Positions 9,054 to 17,026 of a DNA stretch of 64,000 nucleotides are shown piece by piece. The translations under genes and the position numbers were made by a program. Location: positions 1 to 64,000 of the forward strand of contig NZ_BAFX01000095.1 in assembly GCF_000308815.1 (NCBI RefSeq). Reading direction: 5' to 3'. Positions within the stretch are counted from its first letter, which is position 1. Each line of letters begins with the position of its first letter. The stretch is from Nocardia concava NBRC 100430 (lineage in GTDB: Bacteria > Actinomycetota > Actinomycetes > Mycobacteriales > Mycobacteriaceae). The notes beneath the pieces are model-generated. The model saw nothing but the letters and a program-made list of their open reading frames with translations. It searched no databases and had not been told where the DNA came from.

Positions 9054-10391
9054 CTACGCGGACAGCGCCACGCTCTTGAGTTGTGCCAGCGAATCCAGCC
9101 CGGTCAGCACCTCGGCATCGGGGATGCCGAAGTCGATCAGGCAGGCGATCTCGTCGACCCCGATCTCCCGCAGGCGCGCGACCATCGGGGCGGTGGATTC
9201 GGGGGTGCCGAACAGTCCGTTATTGCGGTAGTAGCGCTCGAAGGCGAAGTCCAGCACCTTCGCCCGGGTCTTCTCGTCCAGGCTCTCCAGGGCCTCGGAA
9301 CCGCGCCGCCACAGGTCCACCGAATCCTCGAGGTAGGTCTTGAACGGGCCCTCGACGGTCCTGCGGACCGTGGCCTCGTCGGCGCCGAGGAAGGTGTGCA
9401 GCATGACGGTGACAGTCCCCGCGTCGGCGTCGTGGCCGTGCGCCGCCCGCGCGGCGCGGTAGGCGGCCAGCTTCTCGGCCAGCTCGTCGACCTGCTGGAA
9501 CAGCAAGGCGGTCAGGATGTTTACGCCCAGCGCACCGGCCATCTCGAAGCGCTCGATGCCACCGCTACAGGTGAGCCAGGTCGGCAGGGTCGGCTGGACC
9601 GGGGCCGGGAAGATCCGGATCGACCGCTGCTCACCGGCGCCGGTGGGCAGCGAGACCGACTCACCGCGCCACAGTCGCTGCACGGTCTCGATGCCGGAGC
9701 GCGTGATCTCGACCCGCTCGGCGTAATTGTCGGGGGCGAGCACGAAATCGTCGGCGTTCCAGCCGGTGGCGAAGGCCAGATCGACGCGCCCGTTGGACAG
9801 GTTGTCCACCACCGACCAGTCCTCGGCCACCCGGATCGGATTGTGCAGCGGCAGCACCACGCTGCCCGCGCGAATCCGCACCCGCTCGGTGGCCGTGGCC
9901 AGCGCCGCGCCCAGCACCGACGGGTTCGGGTAGAGGCCGCCGAAGGAGTGGAAATGCCGCTCCGGCAGCCACACCGCGCGCAAGCCGTGCGCGTCGGCGA
10001 AGCGGGCGCTCTCGAGCAGCAGGTGATAGCGGCTCAGGGACTGGCGCTGGGCGTCGCTGGAGAAGAACAGCAGGCTGAAATCCATCTCGCGGCGAGCCGG
10101 ACGATCGTCGCCGCGCGAGACCGGCGGGGTGTCGGCGGGAGTGTGCCCGTTGCCGTTCCGGCTGGCCTTCTCCGCGACATCGGCCAGGCTCAGTCCGTCG
10201 AAGATCTCCTCGGCGGTGATCTCCGTTTCGTACTTGTCCTCCAGAATGGTCATCAGCTCGGCCGCTTTCACCGAGTCCAGGCCCAGCGAGGTGAGCGGCG
10301 AGTGCGGGTCCACCGCGTCGCGATCCAGCCGATCGGCCGCCCATTCCACGAAGAAGTCCAGCACGGTCGCGGTCTCGGGCGATGTACTCAT
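9054..10391 (-). CDS. Acyl carrier protein fused to luciferase-like flavin monooxygenase
   Basis: The protein has 445 residues. Residues 1-80 form an acyl carrier domain with the phosphopantetheine site GLDSVKA near residue 40. A short Gly/Asn/Pro linker leads to a luciferase-like monooxygenase from about residue 95 (MDFSLLFFSS, VWLPERHFHSFGGLYPNPSV, FATGWNADDF), the type found inside PKS and NRPS lines (MupA-like). It should use reduced flavin and O2 to oxidise the chain held on its own carrier domain. Its start overlaps the upstream ligase stop by four bases (ATGA), and the NRPS begins 34 bases downstream, so the three proteins are probably made together. Inference: the ligase loads a fatty acid on this carrier, the monooxygenase hydroxylates it, and the first NRPS condensation domain passes it to Thr. 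Confidence 0.92.
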   Translation of the reverse strand: MSTSPETATVLDFFVEWAADRLDRDAVDPHSPLTSLGLDSVKAAELMTILEDKYETEITAEEIFDGLSLADVAEKASRNGNGHTPADTPPVSRGDDRPARREMDFSLLFFSSDAQRQSLSRYHLLLESARFADAHGLRAVWLPERHFHSFGGLYPNPSVLGAALATATERVRIRAGSVVLPLHNPIRVAEDWSVVDNLSNGRVDLAFATGWNADDFVLAPDNYAERVEITRSGIETVQRLWRGESVSLPTGAGEQRSIRIFPAPVQPTLPTWLTCSGGIERFEMAGALGVNILTALLFQQVDELAEKLAAYRAARAAHGHDADAGTVTVMLHTFLGADEATVRRTVEGPFKTYLEDSVDLWRRGSEALESLDEKTRAKVLDFAFERYYRNNGLFGTPESTAPMVARLREIGVDEIACLIDFGIPDAEVLTGLDSLAQLKSVALSA

Positions 10392-12091
10392 AGCACGCTC
10401 TCCTCGAATGCCGTGTCGGATGAATAGGTCTCGCTCAGCTGTCTGCGCTGGACCTTGCCGCTGGTGGTCTTGGGCACCTCTCCCTTGCCGACGAAGACGA
10501 CCCGGTGCACGCCGATGCCGTGCTCGCGGCTGACGATGTCACGTATCGAATCCTCCAGTGCGGCAGCTGATTCGGATTGGTCCTCGTTGAGCTCCTGGAC
10601 GACCAGCACCCGGTCCTGCTCGTCGATCCGCGCCGCGAAGACCGCGCAACCGCCGGGCCGCAGAGCCGGATGGGCGGAGGTGATCGTGCGCTCGATGTCC
10701 TGCGGAAAGATATTGCGGCCGTGCACGATCATCAGTTCCTTGATCCGCCCGGAGATGAAAAGCTCACCGTCGCAGACGAATCCGAGATCGCCGGTGCGCA
10801 GGTATGATGTCGCGTCCTCGCCCTCGATGGTCGCCCCGAACGCGCGGGCGGTCTCGTCGGGCTTCTGCCAGTAGCCGGCGGTGATGCTGTCGCCGCGCAG
10901 CCAGATCTCGCCGATCCACTGCTCGCCGCAGCGCTTGCGGGTGTCGCGATCGACCACGGCCACCTCGGGCCCGACCGGCCCGACGCTGATCAATTCGCGC
11001 CCACCGGGTTTCGCGATCGCGATGCCGTTCTCCAGATCCGCCGCCGCAAACCGCTTCGACCGCGCCCCGGCGCCGCGATCGCCGCCATTGACGTAGAGGG
11101 TGGACTCGGCCAGGCCGTACATCGGCGCGAAGCTCGACTCCCGGAAGCCGCTCACCGCGAAGGTGTCGGCGAAGGTGCGCAATACGGCCGGGTCGACCGG
11201 TTCCGCACCGACGAAGGCGATATCCCAGCCGCTCAGGTCCAGGGCCGCGGCGTCGTCCGGCGACACCCGCTTGGCGCACAGCCCGTAGGCCAGATTCGGT
11301 CCGCCCGCGACGACGTGCTCGCCCGCGGCGATCTCGCGCAGCCAGCTCAGCGGATCGCGCAGGAAGGTCATGGGCGAGAGCAGGGTGCTCTGGAAACCGA
11401 CGAACATCGGCAGCAGCGCGCCCTGGATCAGGCCCATGTCGTGATAGGGCGGCAGCCAGGAGACGATCGAATTCTTCGGCGTGAGTTGATATTTCGCCTG
11501 GAGGACACCCAGATTGTGCATGAGGTTGCGGTGGCGGACCATCACACCCTTGGGCGTTCCGGTCGAGCCGGAGGTGTACTGCAGGAACGCGATGTCCTCC
11601 GGTTCGGGGACGGCATCGGGCAGCGGTTCGAAGCCCAGGCCGCGGCCCGCGTCGTCGCTGTCGATGATCCGGATATCGTCGCCGAGGCGCGCGCCGTCCA
11701 CGGGCACCTGCGACAGGGGCGCGATGACCGCCGACGCGCCGCTGTCGCTCAGAATGGCGCGCAGTGTGGCGATCTGCCGCTCCGACATCGGAAGGTGTAC
11801 CGGCACTGCGATTCTGCGAGTGGTCAGGCAGGCGAAGAACGCGCACACGAAATCCGGGCCCGGTGGGCACAGCAGGGCGACACGGTCACCGGGGGTGGTT
11901 TCGGTGATGATCCGTTCGGCCAGGCCGGCGACACGGTCCCACAGGCGCTGATAATCGAAAACGTCTCTGTTTTCCTTATGGTTCGCGAAGAGATAGGCCG
12001 TACGACGCGGGGTCTCGAGCACTCGCATCGACAACAGGTCGACCAACGTGCGGGCGTTCGTTCCCAGCGAGTTCCTTCCCGATCTCTGCAT
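10388..12091 (-). CDS. Fatty-acyl-AMP ligase (FAAL) feeding the NRPS
   Basis: This 567-residue member of the ANL superfamily activates a fatty acid as acyl-AMP and hands it to a carrier protein. Visible motifs are LQYTSGSTGTPKGVM (P-loop), WLPPYHDMGL (typical of FAAL rather than acyl-CoA ligases), APMYGLAEST and LRTGDLGF, with the C-terminal lysine region TTSGKVQRRQL. The start is the ATG at 12091, preceded at good spacing by AGGAGC; a longer reading upstream lacks a ribosome site. It is the first gene of the operon, and its stop overlaps the next start (ATGA). The context makes it the starter-unit loader for a lipopeptide. Chain length cannot be read from sequence. Confidence 0.93.
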   Translation of the reverse strand: MQRSGRNSLGTNARTLVDLLSMRVLETPRRTAYLFANHKENRDVFDYQRLWDRVAGLAERIITETTPGDRVALLCPPGPDFVCAFFACLTTRRIAVPVHLPMSERQIATLRAILSDSGASAVIAPLSQVPVDGARLGDDIRIIDSDDAGRGLGFEPLPDAVPEPEDIAFLQYTSGSTGTPKGVMVRHRNLMHNLGVLQAKYQLTPKNSIVSWLPPYHDMGLIQGALLPMFVGFQSTLLSPMTFLRDPLSWLREIAAGEHVVAGGPNLAYGLCAKRVSPDDAAALDLSGWDIAFVGAEPVDPAVLRTFADTFAVSGFRESSFAPMYGLAESTLYVNGGDRGAGARSKRFAAADLENGIAIAKPGGRELISVGPVGPEVAVVDRDTRKRCGEQWIGEIWLRGDSITAGYWQKPDETARAFGATIEGEDATSYLRTGDLGFVCDGELFISGRIKELMIVHGRNIFPQDIERTITSAHPALRPGGCAVFAARIDEQDRVLVVQELNEDQSESAAALEDSIRDIVSREHGIGVHRVVFVGKGEVPKTTSGKVQRRQLSETYSSDTAFEESVL

Positions 12092-12267
12092 ACGCCTGGC
12101 TCCTGTCGGATCCTCGGCCACGCTGAAAGAGCAGTCCAAGCCACATCTTGGCTGCTGAGCGGGCACTCGGCAACATTCACGCAAACCATCGCGTGTCGGC
12201 CGGTCGGACCCATCGGCCCAGGTGGCATCATCAGCGCCGGTCGACCACCAGGAAGGCGGAGGTCCGG

Positions 12268-13653
12268 ATGTCGAACGTCGCCACCGAAGTTCTCGATCGC
12301 GAATACCGCGGCATCACCCCGTGGCGGCCGCCGCCGTGGAAGCCGTTGACGCGGATGGCGTTCCGGTTCTGCGTCGCCTATTTCGGGCTGCTGTGCGTGC
12401 TGTTCGCGCAGATCCTGGTGGTGTTCGCCGGGCCGCTGTTCCCGCTGCTGGCGGCGGATGCGGTCGGCGGGCAGATGGACTCCCTCGACGATTTCGTGCG
12501 GGTGGTCAGCACGCATGTGTTCGGCACCGAGGTCGCGCCGCTGCGCAAGTCCTACAGCGGCGATCAGGCCCCGCTGTGGGTGCTGATCTTCTGTGTGTTC
12601 ACCGCCGCGGTCGTGCTGACCGCGGTGTGGTCGGTGCTGGATCGGCGGCGGGTCGCCTACCCGCGGCTGCACGCCTGGTTCCTGACCTTCATCCGGCTGT
12701 GCCTGGGCGGGCAGATGCTGGTGTACGGCGCGGCCAAGGTGATTCCGCTGCAGATGCCGCGGCCCACGCTCATCACGCTGCTGCAACCTTACGGCGACTT
12801 CAGCCCGACCTCGGTGCTGTGGAATCAGGTCGGGTCCTCGCCGGTCTACGAAATGCTGTTGGGCACAGCCGAAATACTCGGCGGGCTGCTGCTGTTCCTG
12901 CCGCGCACCGCGACGGCGGGCGCGCTGCTGAGCCTGGTCAGCCTGCTGCAGGTGTTCGTGCTGAACATGACCTTCGACGTGCCGGTCAAGCTGCTGTCGT
13001 TCCATCTGGTGCTGATGTGCCTGTTCGTGCTGGCACCGCAGGCGCGCAGGCTGGCGAACATCCTTGTGCTGGAACGCTCTTCGGAGCCGGTGACGCAACC
13101 TGCGCTGTTCCGGAGTGGCCGGGCGAACCGGATCGTCGCGGTGGTCTCGGCCGCGCTGGCGGTGTGGGTGCTGCTCGGTGGCGTGCTGATGGCCTGGGAG
13201 GGGTGGCGCGATCAGGGCGGCGGCGTGGCGCAACCGCCGCTGTACGGCATCTGGGACGTCGCCGAGTTCAGCCTGGACGGGAACCCGCTGCCGCCGTTGA
13301 CCACCGACGAGATCCGCTGGCGGCGAGTGGTTTTCGATGCGCGCAAGGCGGCCGTGCAGAAGATGGACGACTCGATGATTCCCGCCGTCGCGACCGTGGA
13401 CACCGGTGCGGGCACGCTCACCCTGGCCGATCCGCCGCCGACCGAGCAGGCGCCGCCGAGCGGATTGCCGCCGTTCAGCTACACATTCACCTATGAGCAG
13501 CCCGAGACCGATCTGCTCGTGCTGCACGGCAGCCTCGACGGCCGCCCGGTCAGCGTGTCCCTGCATCGGCAGGACCTGGCCGCATATCCCCTGCGCGGGC
13601 CGGCATTCCACTGGATCCAGGAATATCCCAACACCGGCAAGCTGATCCGCTGA
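12268..13653 (+). CDS. DoxX-like integral membrane protein
   Basis: The protein has 461 residues. Hydrophobic segments near residues 27-50, 105-128, 138-160, 195-215, 225-260 and 293-312 suggest about six membrane spans. The central part (FIRLCLGGQMLVYGAAKVIP ... GTAEILGGLLLFLPRT) resembles the DoxX/SURF4-like fold. A soluble C-terminal domain of about 140 residues follows, with WDVAEFSLDGN and a beta-rich look. The start ATG is preceded by GGAAGGCGGAGG. It is transcribed away from the NRPS operon across a 176-base gap, so a shared control region is possible. A role in lipopeptide export or redox is speculation; the substrate is unknown. Confidence 0.8.
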   Translation: MSNVATEVLDREYRGITPWRPPPWKPLTRMAFRFCVAYFGLLCVLFAQILVVFAGPLFPLLAADAVGGQMDSLDDFVRVVSTHVFGTEVAPLRKSYSGDQAPLWVLIFCVFTAAVVLTAVWSVLDRRRVAYPRLHAWFLTFIRLCLGGQMLVYGAAKVIPLQMPRPTLITLLQPYGDFSPTSVLWNQVGSSPVYEMLLGTAEILGGLLLFLPRTATAGALLSLVSLLQVFVLNMTFDVPVKLLSFHLVLMCLFVLAPQARRLANILVLERSSEPVTQPALFRSGRANRIVAVVSAALAVWVLLGGVLMAWEGWRDQGGGVAQPPLYGIWDVAEFSLDGNPLPPLTTDEIRWRRVVFDARKAAVQKMDDSMIPAVATVDTGAGTLTLADPPPTEQAPPSGLPPFSYTFTYEQPETDLLVLHGSLDGRPVSVSLHRQDLAAYPLRGPAFHWIQEYPNTGKLIR

Positions 13654-13656
13654 CGG

Positions 13657-14616
13657 TCACTCGAGGGTGGTCTTGTGCCGGTGCTCGTCGTACGGCACCA
13701 GATCACCCGTTCGGCCGCTGCGGAGCAGCTCTACGAAATCCGGATTGGCCAGCAGTGCCCGCCCGACCGCCGCGATATCGAATTCGTCCCGCTCGAAGCG
13801 AGACAGCAACGGCCGCAATGAATCCGCGGCATGCCCTGCCTCACCGCGCTTGGACAGGCCGATCGAGCCGACCATGATCACCGGACGGCCGGTGACCGCC
13901 TTCGTCCATCCGGCCAGGCTGGCGGCCCCGAGCTCGGGGAACTCGGGCTCGTCGAAGCGCCGCGTCGAGGGATGGAAGGCGGCCGCCCCCGCATCCACGA
14001 TCGGACCCAGTACCGCCTCGAGCTCCCCCGGTGTCGCGGCGATCCGCGCGTCGTAGCGATCGACCTGCCACTGCGAGAACCGGTAGCTGATCGGCATTCC
14101 CGGCCCGAGTTCGGCCCGCACCGCCGCCACCAGCTCCGCCGCGAAGCCCGACCGTCCGGGCAGCATGCCGTGCGCCCCATGGATTTCCACCCCGTCGAAG
14201 CCCGCGCCCCGCGCCTGCCGGGCCGCCTGCGCGAAACACGCGACCGTCCGGTCGGACTCGAAGCCCCGGCCCTCGCCGCGCATCAGCTGGGCGAAGATCG
14301 GCACCCGTTCGGCGTGCACGGCGTCCACGATCGACTTCCACGCCGCCACCGCGCCCGCGTCCCGGATTCCGGCCACCCCCGGCCCGGCGGCTTCCGCGCA
14401 GTCGCCGACCGCGATGCCCTCGCTGATGATCAGCCCGACTCCGCCCGCGGCCCGCCGCCGATAGAACTCCCCCAATTCGGCGGCCGGAATCCCGCGCCGG
14501 GCCACGTACCGCGACAGCGGCGCCATGGCGAACCGGTTCCGCAATCGCAGTGTCCCGATCGCCGACGGCGTGAAGAGTGCCGAGAGATCAAGGTCTTCCT
14601 CGAGCGCGTTCCGCAT
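13657..14616 (-). CDS. Old-yellow-enzyme family NADH:flavin oxidoreductase, short form
   Basis: The protein has 319 residues, against about 360-400 usual for the family. It begins LFTPSAIGTLRLRNRFAMAPLSRY, the conserved FMN-binding start. It keeps GVGLIISEGIAV, FAQLMRGEGRG, GFDGVEIHGAHG and a C-terminal AVGRALLANPDFVEL. The stretch between GVEIHGAHG and PISYRF is shorter than usual, and the classic HxxN substrate pair reads HGAHG, so catalytic competence is uncertain. It runs convergent to the DoxX-like gene, and its start overlaps the small gene upstream by 29 bases. Likely role: FMN-dependent reduction of an activated alkene or imine. Confidence 0.85.
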   Translation of the reverse strand: MRNALEEDLDLSALFTPSAIGTLRLRNRFAMAPLSRYVARRGIPAAELGEFYRRRAAGGVGLIISEGIAVGDCAEAAGPGVAGIRDAGAVAAWKSIVDAVHAERVPIFAQLMRGEGRGFESDRTVACFAQAARQARGAGFDGVEIHGAHGMLPGRSGFAAELVAAVRAELGPGMPISYRFSQWQVDRYDARIAATPGELEAVLGPIVDAGAAAFHPSTRRFDEPEFPELGAASLAGWTKAVTGRPVIMVGSIGLSKRGEAGHAADSLRPLLSRFERDEFDIAAVGRALLANPDFVELLRSGRTGDLVPYDEHRHKTTLE

Positions 14617-14839
14617 GCCGATCCACTCCCGTTTCCGATGTGTGGAGCACAGCCGACTCGGAGTGTAATCGCAGGTGAGAGCGCCGCGCGGGTGCCGCGC
14701 CCGGAAGGGAGGTGCGTAGCACCCAGCCGAGCCAGACCGCCTCGCAGCGGACGCGGTCGAAGGACTCCCCCAGCGTCTCCAACGTCGACTCGCGCAGGCG
14801 GGTGATCGAAACCTCGGCGCGGTAGATGAGCAGCGGCAC
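14588..14839 (-). CDS. Small hypothetical protein (83 aa) between MFS pump and ene-reductase
   Basis: The reading frame starts at GTG 14839, with a strong AGGAGG site at correct spacing, 11 bases after the MFS stop. It reads VPLLIYRAEVSITRLREST and then a helical stretch LGESFDRVRCEAVWLGWVLR; the tail is Arg-rich. It overlaps the start of the downstream reductase by 29 bases in another frame, so three genes may share one transcript. I recognise no family. The good ribosome site and ordered N-terminal half support a real gene; the low-complexity tail argues for caution. Confidence 0.45.
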   Translation of the reverse strand: MPLLIYRAEVSITRLRESTLETLGESFDRVRCEAVWLGWVLRTSLPGAAPARRSHLRLHSESAVLHTSETGVDRHAERARGRP

Positions 14840-14850
14840 GGTCGACCTCC

Positions 14851-16290
14851 TCACCGGCTCTGGGCCGCGGCCAGCGGTTCGGTGGCCGGCGCGGGCTTGA
14901 GGGTCAGGCACAGCGGAATCGCGAGCAGCAGCACGACCGCCTCGATGCGGTAGAGGGTGTGGACGGCCTCGAGCAGGTGCGGGGCGTGGGCGGAGATGAC
15001 CGCGGCGAGGATGGCGATGCCGAGCGCGCCGCCGGCCTGGCGGACGGTGAAGTTCATGCCCAGGCCCGCGGCGTAGCGGTCCTCGGGGATCGCGGCCGAG
15101 GCCGAGACGCCGAGGGCGGTGAAGGCGAAGCCGATACCGAGACCGATGACGGCGGCGGCGGGTGCCCAGACGGTCCAGAGCCGGTCGGTCACGGTGAGGG
15201 CATTGGTGCCCAGCACGGCGGCCCCGGCGGCGAAAAGCATTGCGCCCAAGGCGGATAGGCGACCGGCATTGGCGACCGTGCCAATCTTGCCGACCAGCAC
15301 CGAGCTGATCATGGCGGTCACCGCGGCGATGGTCAGCACCAGCGACGCCTTGATGACCGAGTAGTGCCAGACCATGGACAGGAAGATCGGGCCCATCAGC
15401 ATGTGAGCGAACAATGCCAGGCCGATGACGGCCGACGCGGCGCTGGTGCGGGCGAACAGTCCGACCCGCCACAGGCCGAGATCCACTGCGGGGCTGTGGT
15501 GTACGCGGGCGCGCACCAGACCCAGGCCCAGCAGGGCGGCGCCGCCGAGCAGCAGCGCGAGGGTGAGCGGGGAACGCCAGCCCCAGTCCTGGCCGCGGGT
15601 GACGGCGGCGACGAGGGAGCCGATGGCGGTGGCGAACACGATGGTGCCCAATACATCCGGCAGTGGGCCGCGATTGCTCGGGCGGGCCAGCGGAACCAGC
15701 CGGAAGGCTGCCAGCACCAGGATCAGACCTACCGGGATATTGATGGCGAAGATGGCGCGCCAGCCGAACTGGTCCACCAGCAGGCCGCCGAGCACGGGGC
15801 CCAGGACCGCGCCGAGACCATTGGTGGCGGTCCAGGTTCCGATCGCGCTGGTGCGCTTGTCCGGATCGACCGCGCCGAGCAGCAGGCCGATCGAGGCGGG
15901 CACCACCACGGCCGCCGAGATGCCCTGCAGCAGCCGCGCCGCGATAAGCAGGGCGGCCGTGGGCGCGACCGCGCAGGCCAGCGAGGTGATGACGAACGCG
16001 ATCAGGCCGACCAGGAACAGCCGCCCCCGGCCGATCACGTCGGCCAGCCGTCCGGCCGGGGCCAGGCAGGCGGCGAAGGTGACACCGTAGCCGCTGACCA
16101 CCCAGGTCAGCACCGATTCCCTGGTGCCGGAGAAGGATCCGGCAATGCTGGGAAAGGCGATATTGACCACCGACACGTCGAGAAAAGTCAGAAAGGATGC
16201 CGCACAGACGATCGCGAGCACGGCCCCCGGACCGCCGCGCTCGTCGTGCGCTTCTCGAAAATCGGGCCCCTTCGCCACCGGATCAGTCAT
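14851..16290 (-). CDS. MFS drug-efflux transporter, DHA2 (14-TM) family
   Basis: The protein has 479 residues with about 14 hydrophobic segments. It shows the first-helix pattern FLTFLDVSVVNIAFPSI, the loop ADVIGRGRLFLVGL and motif C-like GLGAVLGPVLGG, all typical of EmrB/QacA-type proton-driven exporters. The start ATG follows GGGAGGGG. A near-perfect dyad lies 18-35 bases upstream of the start codon and may be an operator. A small gene and an old-yellow-enzyme gene follow closely in the same direction. The substrate is unknown. Confidence 0.93.
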   Translation of the reverse strand: MTDPVAKGPDFREAHDERGGPGAVLAIVCAASFLTFLDVSVVNIAFPSIAGSFSGTRESVLTWVVSGYGVTFAACLAPAGRLADVIGRGRLFLVGLIAFVITSLACAVAPTAALLIAARLLQGISAAVVVPASIGLLLGAVDPDKRTSAIGTWTATNGLGAVLGPVLGGLLVDQFGWRAIFAINIPVGLILVLAAFRLVPLARPSNRGPLPDVLGTIVFATAIGSLVAAVTRGQDWGWRSPLTLALLLGGAALLGLGLVRARVHHSPAVDLGLWRVGLFARTSAASAVIGLALFAHMLMGPIFLSMVWHYSVIKASLVLTIAAVTAMISSVLVGKIGTVANAGRLSALGAMLFAAGAAVLGTNALTVTDRLWTVWAPAAAVIGLGIGFAFTALGVSASAAIPEDRYAAGLGMNFTVRQAGGALGIAILAAVISAHAPHLLEAVHTLYRIEAVVLLLAIPLCLTLKPAPATEPLAAAQSR

Positions 16291-16307
16291 ATTCCCCTCC
16301 CGTGGAA

Positions 16308-16325
16308 TAGCGACAGATGTCGTTA
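16308..16325. promoter_or_regulatory. Dyad upstream of MFS gene, candidate repressor operator
   Basis: The 18 bases TAGCGACAGATGTCGTTA pair end to end with one mismatch (arms TAGCGACA and TGTCGTTA around GA). They lie 18 bases upstream of the MFS start codon, where a repressor would block transcription. The size fits a TetR-type site, but no TetR gene is adjacent. The nearest regulator is the XRE-cupin gene, whose own region carries different palindromes. Confidence 0.4.
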
Positions 16326-16368
16326 TCTCACGATGACGGGCGGGGATCGGTGCGGGATTGTCGACGGA

Positions 16369-16977
16369 TCAACGGGCTCGATGCGGGCGGCGGCGGACGG
16401 TGAGGGTGTCGGGGACGGTGAAGACCAGCGTGTGGGTGTCGTCGGAATGCGCCCACCAGCGGTGCGGTACGCCCGCGGCGCAGTAGTAGGTGTCCCCGGC
16501 GGCCAGGGTGAACTCCTCGCCGCCCGCGATGACGGTGATCGAGCCGCGGACCACATGCATCAATTCGTCGTTGGCGTGGGTGAATTCGCGGTCGCCGCGG
16601 GTGGTGCCGCCGGTGAATTCGAGGGCGCGCAGATCGCGGGTGCCGTGGACCAGGGAGCGCACCGAGCCGTCGCCCGGATCCGATTGGGGCAGGCGGGTGT
16701 CCTCGGTGGCGCGGACCACGGGGGCGCGCGGGGCGGTGTCGGCGGCGGCCAGGAAATCGACGGCGGTCGTGCCGAGGGCATCGGCGATCCGTTGCAGCGA
16801 ACGCAGACTCGTATTGCTGCGCCCGTTCTCGAATTGACTCAGGAACGACTGCGACAGCGCCGCCTGCTCGGCCAGTTGAGCCAGTGTCAGCCCCACCTCC
16901 AGGCGGCGCGCGTGCACGACCTGACCCAGCCGCTGCCAGCCAGGGTTTGCCTCGAGGCGATCGGAACCATTCTCCAC
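16369..16977 (-). CDS. XRE-family regulator with C-terminal cupin sensor domain
   Basis: The protein has 202 residues. The N-terminal helix-turn-helix spans about 18-72 (GLTLAQLAEQAALSQSFLSQFENGRSNTSL). The C-terminal cupin spans about 120-195 (GDREFTHANDELMHVVRGSI, AAGDTYYCAAGVPHRWW). Such proteins repress or activate neighbouring genes when the cupin binds a small ligand. The GTG start at 16977 is fixed by VENGSDRLEAN. It is divergent from the arylsulfotransferase-like gene, and the 49-base gap holds two copies of a 10-base palindrome that are its probable binding sites. Confidence 0.92.
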   Translation of the reverse strand: MENGSDRLEANPGWQRLGQVVHARRLEVGLTLAQLAEQAALSQSFLSQFENGRSNTSLRSLQRIADALGTTAVDFLAAADTAPRAPVVRATEDTRLPQSDPGDGSVRSLVHGTRDLRALEFTGGTTRGDREFTHANDELMHVVRGSITVIAGGEEFTLAAGDTYYCAAGVPHRWWAHSDDTHTLVFTVPDTLTVRRRPHRAR

Positions 16978-16990
16978 AGCGCCAGCTTAC

Positions 16991-17017
16991 TGAATATTCA
17001 GTGGAGTTGAATATTCA
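16991..17017. promoter_or_regulatory. Paired palindromic operator of the XRE-cupin regulator
   Basis: The perfect palindrome TGAATATTCA occurs twice, at 16991-17000 and 17008-17017, with a 7-base spacer and a repeat distance of 17 bases. Both copies fall between the divergent XRE-cupin and arylsulfotransferase-like start codons. The second copy overlaps the region just before the AGGAGG site of the plus-strand gene. The AT-rich palindromes stand out in GC-rich surroundings. The site likely allows autoregulation and control of the neighbour. Confidence 0.75.
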
Positions 17018-17026
17018 GGAGGGTTT

